DNA of 64,000 nt from Membranipora membranacea (GCA_914767715.1 OU612072.1:14384001-14448000); one strand, 5' to 3'; numbered from the stretch's first letter, positions 21,379-34,439 are shown. Translations and numbers: made by a program. Notes: generated by a model from the letters alone, not told the origin.

Positions 21379-23309
21379 TAGGCCAGAAGCAGCCTCGCAA
21401 TAACTGCTCTATAAAATAATGGCATGGACAATTTTTGATGGCAGGAAACTGATCGCATATTATACTTCATTGATGTTTCTTCCGTAAAATTCACCGGGTG
21501 TACCCAGTTGTAGTGGTCATATTTAGAAATTAAAAGGTGTTATGTTTTTGCATTATATGTGTGGGGACATAACTCCTATTCTGTGTAATCTAACTAATCT
21601 AATCTTCAGGGAATTCCAGGTTGAAACTGCATTGTGGGGATTTTGTTGACTTGCCAATTTATTTACCAAGTAACTTGCAGAAGTCTGCTCGTATTAGATC
21701 AGGACAAATTAAAAATTTTCAATAAGTATAATGTCAGATCTTTATGAGTTTAGTATGATACTGTCTTGCGGCAGCATATCCGCAATATTTCTCAAAATTG
21801 CATAAATAATAAGTGAAATGTTAAGAATTTAAGGTGTTTCTAGGGTGGAACAACGTGCTGAATCCAAAATTAAGGGAGTACCCAGTTGTAGCGATCATGT
21901 CAGCGCGGCGGCATATCCTCATTTCTTCTAAAACTTGCTTTTAATGAGTGAAATGTTAAAAGGTTTCAAATAAAAGGTGTTTCAAGGGTGAAACAACTTG
22001 CTGAATCCAAAATTAAGGGTGTACCCAGTTGTAGCGATCATGTCACCGCGGCAGCATATCCTCATTTCTTCTAAAAATTGCTTTTTAAGTGAAATAAAGG
22101 TGTTTCAAGGGTATAACAACGTGCTGAATGTAATAAAATAAGGGTGTACCCCGTCGTAACAATCATGTCAGCGGAAGACCGGCAGCGCAGCATATCGCAA
22201 TTTTTGTCAAAACTGCTATTTATAGGTGAAATGTTAGGAGTTTAAAACAAGGGTATATCTAGGGTAGAACAACGTGCTGAATCCAAACTGAGAGTTTACC
22301 CGGTTGTAGCAATCATATCAGCAGTAGCGCGGCAGCATTCCTGCAATTTTCTTCACAATCGGTTAGGTAAGTGAAATGTTACGTGATTAATATGGTCAGC
22401 AGGAAACACGTCTATATGTATGATTTTAACAAGATATTCTATCACATCGTTTCAAAAGGTGGTCAGCGACAGCACTACATCTCAACAAGAACAAGACAAA
22501 AAGCAACCTAGCTCAATTCATGATAGCATGAGACAAATTTGATGTAGGAAAAAAGTGTGTACCCAGTTGAATTGGTCAGCCGCAGCACTACTGCATATAC
22601 CAAATATTCACACTATCGATATGTGATTAGTGGGAAGTCAAGAGTTTGATGCAGTTGGCACCACTCAAGACTATAGTCCTGCTCTACACAGTATATGTCT
22701 TATCATTGCATGAGGTGGTTGGTTAGAGACAGCGCTACCGCATATCCCCATATCATGTCATTAGCATGTTAGGAAAGTATGCGAAGCTGAAATATCACAG
22801 TTTTTCAGACTCTGACAGTTGGGTTTCTTTCTGGAACTCTTTGCTCATGTGTTATGCAAAAATAAATCCAGCTGAAAAATAACATAACAGGCCATTTAAA
22901 CATTAAAAATGTTGTTTGTAATTGCCCCAAGAAAATATCAACTAGTCCCATAGGAAGTTTGACATATTTTTCAATTTGTGCTGGTCTGATAGAGCAGGGT
23001 TACTTGGTTACTGGGTTACAAGGTTACTTGGTGAATTAATTACCATGTCAACCAAAAGCCCACAATGCAATTTCAACCTGGAATTCCCTGATGATTAGAT
23101 TAGTTAGATTACACAGAATAGGATTTATTTCCCCACACATATAATGCCAAAACAAAACACCCTTTAATTTCTAAATATGACCACTACAACTGGGCACATG
23201 CGGTGAATCTTACAGAACATACACCAATGAAGTATAAAACGTGATCAGTATCCTGCCATCAAATATTGTCCATGCCTGGCAACTTATGCTTTAGCTGCTT
23301 CTGGCCTAT
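21379..23309. mobile_element. Long-terminal-inverted-repeat element with internal satellite
   Basis: The left arm, about 21379-21638, is an inverted copy of the right arm, about 23059-23309 (shared blocks: GGCCAGAAGCAG, GGCATGGACAAT, TTTGATGGCAGGA, ATGACCACTACAACTGGG, GGGAATTCCAGGTTGAAA). Between them lie degenerate satellite units of about 125-150 bp. Each contains a GGGTGTACCCAGTTGTAGC-like core and GCGGCAGCATATCC (cores near 21868, 22017, 22142, 22285 and, more diverged, 22555). No transposase frame is seen. A 14-mer AGCAATGCTCTATG occurs on both sides (21336 and 23349) and once in unit 2 (44262), which lacks the element. The class is unknown (foldback- or MULE-like). Confidence 0.8.
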
Positions 23310-23362
23310 AAAGGAATAGCAATCCTAATTTGAAGTAGGTTTGCAATGAGCAATGCTCTATG

Positions 23363-24420
23363 TAAAGAAATAGCAAACCTAATTTGATGTATGTTTGCAA
23401 TGTTCATAATAATAACAGGTTGTAATGGTACTTCTTTCGCACTCCACTTGACGTCATGATTTACTCTGAAACATTAAGGGAAGGCATTTGATGGTGAACA
23501 GCACACTAACCATAGTCCAATCTAGACTACCCAAAATTAACCAAGAACTGTTGTAACATAAGCAGGGTGCAAATTTTGGTTTTAAAAAAAAATTAAAGTC
23601 TATTGCCAAACTCAAAAGAATTCCTAGTCTGAGCCCCCAGACTTTGCCCCCTGTCCGACGGCCCCCCGGAGGGGAAAAAGTCTGAGAACAATGCAGGATT
23701 TCGCTGGAGTTGTCTGCTCTTGAGTGTTATAAGTTAATCAAGGAAAGCACTAAAACTGCAATATCTATTGATTTCTATTCATGCCACCTACTATATTGCT
23801 CCAGGTATGAGAGTATTCCAGTCAGACTCTGGGAAAAGTAGCCTCATGTTTGGGAAATACTCATGAGCAGAGATATTCACTGCCAAGTAGTGAAGAAAAT
23901 GTCAGCCAGAATTTCTTTCATTTTGAATAAGGGCGGTCATTCATGACATTGACAAAAGGTCATACAATGTGTATTATTGGACCCTAGGCTATATGAAGTA
24001 AGATTAATGTAGAAGTAATGAGAGGAAAAATCCGAGCAAATCCTGCACAGTGCGTAGACTAAAGAATTCCCAGTTTGTTTTGTTTTGTTTACTCCTTGGA
24101 GAGATCCCAGTGTGGTTTTACATGTTGTTTGTGGGTACGACAGAACCGACCATATAGGCTGCGATCAGAGTGCCTTGAGATCTGTTTTTAGGATTAAACT
24201 ATGCTTTTGTGGTAGATTGATTGATTGTTAACAAATAGTTGCGTTGTTATAATAAAATTTGGATATTCATCGTGACTCATCAGTCCTCATCAATGGGGAT
24301 CATTGAACATCATATCCAATAGAATTTCATTGGTCAAATTATTTTGAGAGAGGCTGGAGTTTGATGTCACAAGACCAATCAAATACACAGAGCAGGCAGT
24401 TAAGGATATGAAAGGCAACC
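23363..24420. other. Upstream flank of SLC5 copy 1
   Basis: Parts align with 44275-44834 upstream of copy 2, so this is duplicated 5' flank rather than random spacer. A GC-rich imperfect hairpin, with complementary AGACTTT.CCCC/GGGGAAAAAGTCT arms, lies at 23626-23685. Confidence 0.5.
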
Positions 24421-24516
24421 CTGGTGCTCCTCCATCACCACATCCATTTAAGCTTGCTCTTGAAAAGGTCTCAGTCTGATTATATCACTACAATATAAAT
24501 CTGAGCTGATCTGAAA
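24421..24516 (+). promoter_or_regulatory. Conserved 5' proximal region of SLC5 copy 1
   Basis: These 96 bp before the ATG are strongly conserved with the 96 bp before the ATG of copy 2 (44835-44930), including CATCACCACATCCATT and GAAAAGGTCTCAGTCTGATT. The block is probably 5' UTR and core promoter. An AATATAAAT stretch near 24491 is a possible but unproven TATA-like site. Confidence 0.45.
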
Positions 24517-27500
24517 ATGGCTTCAACAGCGACTTTCTTTCAATGGCCGGATTATGTTGTTTTGGGTGTTGTCTTAGTTGCATCTGCAGCCATAGGTTTC
24601 TATTACGCATTTACTGGAGGCAAGCAGAAAACTACCAAAGAATACCTCTTTGCGGACAAAAACATGCATTGGCTTCCAATATCATGTAGTTTACTGGCAA
24701 GGTATGTTTATTTCATTACAGAAAATGTCTTTCACAAGTTGGGTTTTATCATTGATACAACTCCTATTGTGCTCGCTACATTTGCCAACTGCTACTCACC
24801 GTTTATATGCGGTAAATCTCAACTTCATCGAATGTGTTATGTCAATCATTATTCATTCCATTTTAAATTGTAGTTGGATATCATCTCTTAGCATATTGTC
24901 GATTCCCGGTGAAATATACAGTTTTGGGACTATATTTCTGCTTGCAATTGTCTTCCGACCAATAGGTATCATAATTGCCAGTCAAATTATTCTGCCCATC
25001 TTCTATGAACTAAAGGTTGTCAGCGTATTTAAGGTAACTATATCTGTAGGTACTCCATCTTATTAAATGTGTGACCGCTAGACTCTCACTTCAAGTTCAT
25101 ACATGGCACTGCGACGCCACCTTGGAACATTGCTAAATTTTGCGCCTGACAAACAAAGTTAATATTTCCCAGATGATCACTATTCGTTTGATGTGAGTCA
25201 GTTATCATCATTGTGCGCAATGCTCATTTAAAAACTCTTTATCTTAGTGCTTTGGGTGAGGTCGTAACTTTCTTACTCAAAGCATATGCATTCGATTGCA
25301 AATTGATGAATACTATCTCTGTTGTATAGTACATAGAACTGAGGTTTGATAAAGCAGCCAAACTCTGTGTGGTCTTATCTGCGTTTTTCAATAATGTAAG
25401 TAACAGGTAATATAAAATCTTAACTGCATATAGTTGAACAAACTGAGGTACATGAGCTCTATGCCCGTTTCCTAACAGCGAGTCTAGTCAAGAGACTTTA
25501 TTTTCCATCATACTCGGTATTATTGTCTTATTATTGTATTATCTGCTGCAGTAACTCTTAACTTAAATCTTAACATTTTTAATGTTCCAGCTGTTCACCA
25601 CTGGAGTTGTGATCTATGGCCCAGCACTGGCGGTTTCTGTAGGTAAGAAAATAAACTTAAATTGATTAATAATGTAACTATGACCGAATATCAACCATCA
25701 TATGAAAATTATGGTAGTATTTTTTAATATCAAGTATCATATGAAAATTATATTAGTATTTTTGTGTTTGTAACGCATGAATTCTCTTACTGCAATACTT
25801 ATTTGCTTAACTCTTTTGTGACAACAGAAAGCCAAGGATATGAACCTTTGATTAATGAGATGTGGTGTTGATGTTTTAAAGTTACCCTGCCTTATCGTTA
25901 CTCTTCAGTTTGACCATGTATTTTCTTTCTTTTGTAGTTACTGGCGTTAATCTTTGGTTAGCCGTAGCATTGACAACAGGTGTTGCGTTATTGTACACCG
26001 TTATGGTAAGCATCTTGTCATATATCGTTGAGATAAAGATGATAAAAAACATAATAGCTGATCACCAGGAAATTTGAATGGTGAGGATTAATGAGCTCCT
26101 TCACATACATCGTATACCCTCTTCTATAGAGCTTGAATCAATTCATGATAGAAAGTTTCTTCACAAGAACTTTGGTATAGCATGTCCTGTAACAGCCTGT
26201 CATGTATCAGGTCATGACAATGACCATTCTGGCTGTCACTAGAAATGCCATAATAATAGACATTTCTTTTTCACTTCCAGTGGCAGAAATAATAACCTTT
26301 TAATATACATTTATTGCATTGATTATGATCAACTTATGGGCTGTGTCCTAGTGTGTGGTATTACGCTTTGCCGTCTTGATGAGTGTGAGCCAATTAATTA
26401 TCACTTTGCTATTACGTAGTTTTTGAAATTTAATTGATATCATATGATATCCTATTGTCACATCCTTTTGGTAATACTATAAGAGATAGTTTTTAATCAG
26501 TTTAGTGTGTGTTGTTTGAAAGAGCAATAAAGATGCTGGTGTGCAATTAAAAGTCTCGTCAACTCGCCCTAGTAACCGCTCAGTGTGCGGAATAGAGGTT
26601 TAGTGCCGTCACATGTTCTAGGACCATGTTCAAGATACATAGACAAAACTGACCTGAATGACCAGAAACACATGATCTGCTCAACGATCAGAAGCACATA
26701 ATCCGCCGACCATCTATGTATTAAATAATAATATTACTACAAATAAATAATAATGAATATCTTTATTAGGGAGGAATGAAGGCAGTTTTATGGACTGATA
26801 CCATGCAGCTGGCTATTATGTTTATCGGAATCTGTGGCGTGTTTATCATGGGAGTAGTTAAAGAAGGAGGCCTATCAGTGATCTACAGGGATGCTAAGTT
26901 TAGTGGCAGAATGGATGTATTTGAGTAAGTTACAATGTAAAGCATTACTAATTGAGCCAACATAATGCATTAACCATTATCTGCATGCAAGCATTGCAGA
27001 TAAGATCTTTGAAATCTTATGCCGTCAAAAGAAGTCTTCTTTTTTTACAGTAGCAAAGCTGACCTTTTACCAATAAAACAAAACTGCTTTGACACAAGTG
27101 TCTAAGTATAATAACAGCCATTGTATTAGGCTGATTTTGTGTTATTGCTATCTGGTTCCATAGTTCATTGCATGGCCGTTATATTGCAGTTGACCTAACT
27201 GTTTCCATCATATATGCATATGACCGTTAGCAAATTGAGTAATCATGCGAAGATCACTTTTTCGCTCAGGGATCTAATAGTTTGGGCCTGTGATTGATAT
27301 TAATAATATGGTCTCATCAATACCTGCTTGACTGTGGGGAGCAACATTTAGTTTATTTTGTAATGAGGAATTGTCCAGTTTGCCTTGCCCTGGCCTGGCT
27401 TGGCTTGCCCTGCCTCAGTGGTCATGCTACATAACCAATACAATAATTTTTTTTCTTTATTTTCTAGACCACATAAATTATTCACGGTAGACATTAGAAT

Positions 27501-30500
27501 GAGGCACACTATCTGGAATCAGGCATTTAACGGGATACTGACAGCTATGCTTGTATACGGTACTAGCCAGGTATCTGTGCAGAGGGCACTGTCTCTGTCG
27601 TCCAGGTCTATGATAACCAGGTTTGTCAACAACACAGACCTAATCTAAAGCGGAAGTAATCTAATGTGGAAGTAATCTCAAGTAGAAGTAATCTAAAGTG
27701 GAAATAATCTAAAATGAAAGTAATCGTCTACATTGGAAGATTCCAAACCAGAACTTCTCCTGTGATGAATAAATTAAGAAGATTGGCAAGCTTGTTGGAG
27801 CGGACATCGCCTTGTTTTGTTGTTAGTAGGAATATTGTTAAATTTGTATGATGCAGTTTTGTTACTTGGTTTCTCATCATGATCAACGGATTGTGTTCTT
27901 ACAAGTGAACATCATACTTATATTTCACTGTTTTTCTCTCTCCTGTATAGAACTTACTTGATGACCGCATTCTTTTGGGCACTGTTCACCTTGGTATGTG
28001 GGATGATGGGTCTTGTAATATTCTCAGTCAACAAATTCTGTGACCCAATTGAGAATGGAGAAATCTTCAAAAGTGATCAGGTTTGTCCCCTAGGAATTTT
28101 GTATTCGTGTTGGTGCTCCTTTTTTGTTTTCCGGGATGAAACATGATTAAGGGATATCAGCCTTGATTAAATATTTCACAATTAAAAATTATAATTCGAA
28201 ATTATTTTATAATAACAAAATTTTCATAAATGCAACGATCACATGTACAAAACTGAGTCAGGCATACTGTGAAGAAATCCAATTTTTCAATAATTAAATT
28301 GATCTCCCAAACCAAACTGATTTTATGCTATGCATTTATCGCCATCCTAGTATCGGCCCTCTAAAGCTTAGGTCAGCTGCTTTTTAAAAGTTTCAAGACG
28401 TTCTTGGCTATAGCATTATCAAAGTGATTGTTGCAGAATCGGGTAGGGTATTATTTCAATTCTAGTGTATAAAAGTGTACCTTTTTAGTACCTCCCAAAA
28501 CAGAGAACTCTAGAATGATACCAAAAAACTGATTCTGTCACACTTACTTCAAGCTGATAAAAAACGAAATGCAGGTCTGCAGGTATATCTCTAACCTGGA
28601 AAAATTGTTCAATATGATCCTAAAACCATACATAGATGGAGACACGTTTTAACTGTGTTTGAAAGGTTCGCCTTATCCGTGATTGTATTTGTATAATATG
28701 CATTAAGTTATTATGTATTATGCATTATGTATTTGGTGTATATGTGTATAATGATGAAACATATTTCTTATACTATTACAGTACTACCCTCTATATGTGA
28801 TGAAGCTACTCGGACATTTACCAGGTTTACCAGGATTTGTACTCTCTGCAGTATTCAGTGGTTCTCTCAGGTATGTATCTAAGACTGGTCTCCTCTCAAC
28901 ATATTCAAATCACAAACACATGACATATCTAAAAACTAAAACCGTTCTACGAAAAACATTTTACTTCAACTTTGTGAGAAATTTCCACTCAACAAAGCAA
29001 TAGTGTTTTAAACTAAATTCCTGTTCAACACTTATTTTTATCAGATCTTTTTTTTCTATAGTACCATTAGCTCAATGATGAATGCCCTAGCTACAATAGC
29101 GATGTCTGATTTTGTGAAGCCATTCAGACCGAGTATGACCGATAGACAGGCTACCATTGTCACTAAGATCATCACAATAATTCTTGGATTAATCGCAGTT
29201 GTGTTTGTCTTGTTTGCCCAAGAATTCGGCAGCTCACTTGTAACAGTAAGAAATATTATCTTTGTTCACTTCAACATGGCATTCATGCCCTCTCTTATAA
29301 TATTAACTTGCATATTGTGATAAAGTCACTAGTTTGAACCCTAATCGGTTCATTTGCGTTAAGAGTTTATGCTGTATTCATTATATAAGATCAAATAACA
29401 ATGAAAAATGTTTTGGGTGATGTTCAACCATAGGTTTATGTTGGAAATAAAGATAGGAATGGTTGACTTGCCAGTGCCAAAAAATAACAATAACAAAAAC
29501 CAAAGAGTTGCTCTTTATTATCCACAATTGAAATGAATGATGATGCAATGCTTATTCTTTTATTACAGATGGTAAATACACTAACAGGAGTGTTTGGAGG
29601 TCCAAGCTTTGGTGTATTTGCATGCGGGATTTTCCTTCCATTTGTCAACAAGAGAGGAGTCCTTATTGGGTTCATTATAGGAGCTGGTGAGTGGCATAAT
29701 TCCAATTAGTTGTCCGGCCCTGAAAAAGGCATTCCAAATACCAACTGCTTCAAACATAAATCTAGATAAACTATACTAAGGAAACGATACTTTGTTCTGG
29801 TGGTTTGCCTTACTTCGAACATCATTGTTTATGAAGGTCCTTTATTGTACCAGAGCACTTATTTATCTATTATTTATGGCCAATCAGTTTTTCAAACAAT
29901 GTCAGCATTAAAACTAGCCAGTCCCGATTAACCAGTTCAAAACTCACCAATTGATATTTAGATGTATTTTGAACATATTTTCACTTGGTTTGTCTAACTT
30001 GATGATCACTTAGAAATGTCTTTTCCATTATCTAAAGTGTGTTCATATGGATAAAACTGAGCCTGGATCTCTAATTTTGTGATGAGACCTGTTGTTCTCT
30101 TTAACAGCTTACACCGGGTGGATAGGATTAGGAGGGCTGATAAACAAACCTTTCATATATAAATATCCTGTGACTACAGTGGGATGTAATGTTACTGATA
30201 TCTCACAGATACCAGAATCTAGCTTTCCTCACTACGATCCTTCTACATGGAACCCACAATCTCACTACAGGTTAGAATGATATGTATACAGGTCAAAAGT
30301 CTCAATTCAAAAGCAATAAATTGCATCTTCAATATGAATCAGTATTAGAGCTTCCTTCGATCTGGGAGAGGGGCAGTAGAATAGGTTCAGGCTTAATCAC
30401 CATATTTCCATGTGGATTTAAAGGTCGGCCTAATTTGAGCTGAGTTGTCATCTCTTGGCATCCATTCTCACGGATAGAGCTGTTTCGAAACTTAAAAAAA

Positions 30501-32248
30501 ACTGCTGCTCTTGTGACTTGAGCTCAGATCACTTTGATGACAACTGTAAAGCTCAGCTTGAACTTAATCTTTGAGCTCAGTGCAAAGCAGGAGGCAGTCA
30601 ATGGCTTGAATAGCCGTGAACTACAGTGTTTCCTTCCATAAAAATCTAGCTTACCATGAACAAACTTTTTCAACTATTGTCGGATTTCTAACAGAAAATC
30701 GGCAACACTTCCCAATTACTTATTCTATTTATTTTGAGCCCTGTATCCAATTATTTTAAGATATGTCATGCATTATATCAGTTTATGTAAACCATTAAGG
30801 AGTAAGAGGTGGCTCAGTTGGTTAGAGCGCTGGACTTCAACACGCAAGTGTTGAACGTCGTGGGTTCGAATCCCACTGCAGTCCATCTTCTACTGGGGAT
30901 TGGTTGGTCCATCAGGTGTGCTCCGACCTGCCTGCAAACAGAGAGCAAATTGGCGCAGATATTGCGGCCTCGCCATTAAGGCAATACTATTTCGCCGCCC
31001 ATGCCTCGGGATGGGCGAGTGATAAGACATCGGATTTTAATCAACCTTTAATCATTAAGATCAAGTTAAATAAGGTTAAATTTTATGGAATGAAACCCTG
31101 ATACATTTAAACTAGTCATCTCACTAGTGTTTCCTTATTCTTGACAGGCAGGGTATCGAGGGCATGTATGACATCTCATATGCCTGGTCTAAAACAGGAG
31201 GAACAATCATCACCATGATCGTAGCAGTTATCGTCAGTCTTGTCTTCAGTAAGCTACATAGTATTTTTGCCCAATCGGTCTGAGGTTAACTGGTGCATAT
31301 ACATTTATATTCAATGCATGCAACGCTAGTGTTGGTACACAGGTTCCTGCCCACCAAGCTAGTTCATGTAAATTTGCCCCTTCCTGCCAAGCTATTTTCC
31401 ACCGATTCCGTATAACCTGGCAGACTGAACTTCAGTAAGTTATAAATAGTTATTGCTGCATTAAGTACTAAAAATCAGGACTTTGGAGCTAATATAGGAA
31501 TCAGGCAATAATTGAGTTTGGGGTGACCTTTCTTCCAAGGAATAGAATGCGTGATAAAGCAAACTCCCATCCTGCAAGAACTGAACCTATTTAAATTCTT
31601 TTTCCTAAGACATAAGAACACATACCCCGTATAAATTTAATATTCATTGTTATGATGTATTCTCTTCATTAATTGCCATTCTTTACTCATAATTTTAGAA
31701 TCGAAGGAGAAAGTAAATTATAGACTAATATCACCATTAATTGCGAACAGTAAACATCTCCCTCAATCTTGGAGAGAGAACATAGATTACAATGAGGATG
31801 AGGCTATCATGGCTCATCATAAGGCTTACCTCGCTTCTCGTGAGGTCGTAGAATCAGAATCAGAGTCAGATTCTGAGCTAGATTCTATAGAGGTAAGATT
31901 AGTCTGTAAGACATACAATTTTATTTACAAAAGAATCTTGACGGTGATATTTTTTCTATTTAGTAAAAAAGTTTACCTTTTTCATTAGGTTGGGTTGTCC
32001 TAGTGGCACTTCCAAAAAAATTTCAGTTTCTCCATAAAAACATGCTAATTCTAAGTCATGCAATACCCACAATCTGACTTAGAATTGGCCTAAAATGGCT
32101 TTGTTGGGGATGTACCATCGTATTTAAAATTCACAGAGGTAAATTGATAAGCTATCTTGCACATATCATGACTGTAATTGTATGTCTATTTATTCAGGGC
32201 AAGGTTAATGAAGGTATGAGTATGGAACAACTGGAACAAATCTCATAG
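24517..32248 (+). CDS. SLC5-family sodium-coupled solute carrier (SMCT-like), copy 1, complete
   Basis: Fifteen exons: 24517-24701, 24874-25033, 25330-25395, 25591-25642, 25938-26005, 26770-26924, 27468-27620, 27951-28080, 28782-28870, 29062-29245, 29569-29686, 30108-30270, 31148-31248, 31699-31892, 32198-32248. All are GT-AG with consistent phase: 1869 bases, 622 residues, close to the 610 of human SLC5A8. Family marks: DYVVLGVVLVASAAIGFYYA (TM1), SWISSLSILSIPGEIYSFGT, YIELRFDKAAKL, GGMKAVLWTDTMQ, RMRHTIWNQ, VSVQRALSLSSRS, CDPIENGEI.SDQ, PGLPGFVLSAVFSGS then LSTISSMMNALATIAMSDF (TM8, Na2-site Ser/Thr region, about 350-357), MYDISYAW and the last membrane segment at about 523-541. An acidic, Ser-rich cytosolic tail follows. 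It probably moves monocarboxylate-like substrates with Na+ across the plasma membrane. Residue 262 is Ser where copy 2 and SLC5A8 have Asn before Gln. Substrate is inferred only from family. Confidence 0.92.
27644..27730 (+). repeat. 16-bp minisatellite after SLC5 exon 7
   Basis: About five degenerate units of AATCTAAAGTGGAAGT follow the exon 7 donor. The same array stands at 49210-49280 in copy 2, so it predates the gene duplication. Confidence 0.75.
30801..31051 (+). mobile_element. tRNA-derived SINE family 1, copy d
   Basis: A full-length copy (GGTGGCTCAGTTGGTTAGAG, GGGTTCGAATCCC, TGGGGATTGGTTGG, GATTTTAATCAACC) in intron 12 of SLC5 copy 1, sense orientation, about 95 nt before exon 13. 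It is absent from the same intron of copy 2. Confidence 0.92.
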
Positions 32249-32277
32249 AAGCTTTGCAGACAATGATGCAACCTTTG

Positions 32278-32662
32278 TTAAAGGGCAACCAAGGTTTCGC
32301 AGCAATGCATTAATGGATAGCAAATAATGTGCTGGGCAGCATCAGCTTTGTGCATTACGCGATGCAAAACTCAAAGTAGTTGCTGACTCTAAGCTGGGTA
32401 ACACTTCAGTTTAGGGGAGGTTCCAAGACTTTGCTGTAATAATTATAGAGCACTGGCTAAATAATAACAGGAACAGGAAACTGCTATGTGGAATTCTCTT
32501 TTAGCTGAGTTTGTGTACCTGATGGAAGAAATGTTTCACAAGAATTCTGGCTGAATAATCATCCGAATTATATTTTGTCTTTTTCCTCATGCAGAAGGTG
32601 CTTTCTGCTATGAATCAATGGCCATCAATGAGAACTTGTTCGAAACCTTGATTGCACTTTAA
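32278..32662 (+). mobile_element. TTAA-flanked MITE, copy 1, in 3' UTR of SLC5 copy 1
   Basis: A 385-bp element bounded by TTAA on both sides with inverted ends (TTAAAGGGCAACCAAGGTTT left; the right end is its complement with a few changes). It is about 85-90% alike to 45473-45847. It starts 29 nt after the SLC5 stop codon and so is likely transcribed as 3' UTR. TTAA flanks suggest piggyBac-type mobilisation; no transposase is present. Confidence 0.85.
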
Positions 32663-32869
32663 CACGGGTGTTTTTAATTTAGCTCAACATTTTATCGCTG
32701 ATCACATTTTACGCAATTGTTATAAAAGTAATCATAAATATTTTATCATGCCAAAAACTAGATTTTTGTGCAGCTTTTTGCCTTTTAGTATTCGTCTTTC
32801 AAACAACTGATTTTGTGTTTCAAACGCAATTACCAACATAAACTCAATTCAATTCAATTCAATAACACT
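32663..32869. other. Junction between duplication units
   Basis: A short AT-rich stretch with a simple (AATTC)n run at 32843-32862, directly before the duplicated block restarts at about 32870. It is the likely breakpoint zone of the tandem duplication. Confidence 0.45.
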
Positions 32870-33197
32870 AGCTTCAAACTACTACAAGCCACTCTTTTTT
32901 CGAGTGAATCATTAAATAGGGATCGTTTATTCCCTGTCATGGACTTCTAATCTGGTAAAATGAAATCTGTTGGTGTTTGTAGGCCCTGCATCCATCTAGC
33001 TAAACAGCACCAAGTTCATGATTAATCTCTAAGCCTTTAGGTTTAGTGTCATTAAATGGCCGTTGCACGGATTTCAGTATCAATGACCAGACATGGGGCA
33101 AAGCAAATCAAATGTTGATTGCACCAGGTTATGAGGCCGACATTGATTGATTAACTCACTGTCAAATTATATTGCCTGGTAATTTACTGCATGAGAG

Positions 33198-33381
33198 TCT
33201 TTCGGCAAAGATCAAAGTGTCACTGCCAATGGCCGATTAGTGCCTGTTTCAGTTTCTGGCAGCTTGCTGCAAACTTAGGATTAGGAGGTCAACCATGGCC
33301 TCACCTCTAAGATGCATTCTAGTTTACTTGCGTCTCTCCCTCCCTCCCTCCCACCCACCCTCTGTTTTGTCTTAGACAGGG
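33198..33381 (+). mobile_element. U2 snRNA-headed element, copy 4 (plus orientation)
   Basis: The head is internally deleted (TCTTTCGGC then AAAGATCAAAGTGTC) and the full body follows (GATTAGTGCCTGTTTCAGTT, GCCTCACCTCTAAGATGCAT), with a short TCCC-rich expansion before the CTCTGTTTTGTC...ACAGGG end. There is no counterpart in unit 1 at the aligned position (about 17600), so it moved after the duplication. Confidence 0.75.
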
Positions 33382-34111
33382 ATATGAGATAGCTCCTTGC
33401 ATCCCCTACAGTATTTTAGCGTACATGCTCAAATCTCGCTGATCATGTCCTGAGTTCCTGAGTTGCAAAGTATAATTGTCTACAAGATACATTTAAGAGC
33501 TAAATAGGATCGCCACTCTTTATAAAGAATCTTTACCGGGGAACAACAATTGTTGTCTATGCAAGTTCCTTATGAGCATCTGATACCTCAACCCGAATGT
33601 GATATGTGTGTCAATCGTACATCAGCAGCAGCAGTGTTTGCCCAAAAGAGCTTTTCTTGATGTAATAGCCGAAAATTTAATAATCCAACTTGGCGTGTCG
33701 AATCAATTTTGAATTAATTAGCTGATTTGAGGTCTATGATGCCTCATTTATGTGATGATGGCTTTCCTCACACTGAATAAATATGATACAATGAGAGTAA
33801 AATCTCTAGATCTAACCTTGTCACGCTCAAAAGCTTTATTGGGCAATCAATTGCTTATTGTCAATTTGTCGCATTCAAAAATCACACAGTCATAGTCAGG
33901 TCATATATTCAATGTGCCAAGCCAAGCTAATAAAGAAGTCGTCAGTCAATCATGTCAGCGGTCATATGCTTTCAGGGGTCCTCTTGCCTGCCGCCCTTCA
34001 TTTCCTACAGAGATATTGCTTCTCTGATACTGCAAAAATCTGTTGATTTATTACATTTTATTGATCTATTTGGGTTGTTCGGGGGTTGAATAAATGAGCT
34101 AACAAGTTGAT

Positions 34112-34298
34112 GCCCTGTTTATGACAAAAAAAGAGGGTGAGCTGCCCCTATTATAAGTAAACTAGAGTGCATCCTATAGGTGAGGCTATGGGAGACCTCT
34201 TAATCGTGAGTGTGCAGCAAGCTGCCAGAAACTGAAACAGGCAGTAATCGCCCATTGGCAGTGGCTCGTTTATCATAGCCAATAGGCCGAGAAGCGAT
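34112..34298 (-). mobile_element. U2 snRNA-headed element, copy 5
   Basis: The head is ATCGCTTCTCGGCCTATTGG followed by CTATGATAAACG; the body is shortened by an internal deletion. Flanks CAAGTTGAT (34103-34111) and CAAGTCGAT (34299-34307) look like an aged 9-bp target duplication. It is the paralogue of the copy at 18768-18999. Confidence 0.8.
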
Positions 34299-34439
34299 CA
34301 AGTCGATATAATTGAGACACACACTTAGCAAGGACAAAATATGGAGTGAATAAAACGGCCTAGTTGGGTTCTTGACAAGGCTAAAATTATGTTCTTTTGT
34401 TAGAAAAAACTTTGCTTTGGAAAAGCTGTATGATATTTG

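Larger units (their letters stand above)
32870..34435 (+). repeat. Segmental duplication block, unit 2
   Basis: The paralogue of 17235-19140, beginning just after SLC5 copy 1. Compared with unit 1 it lacks SINE copy c and has gained the plus-oriented U2-headed element at 33198-33381. Confidence 0.8.
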
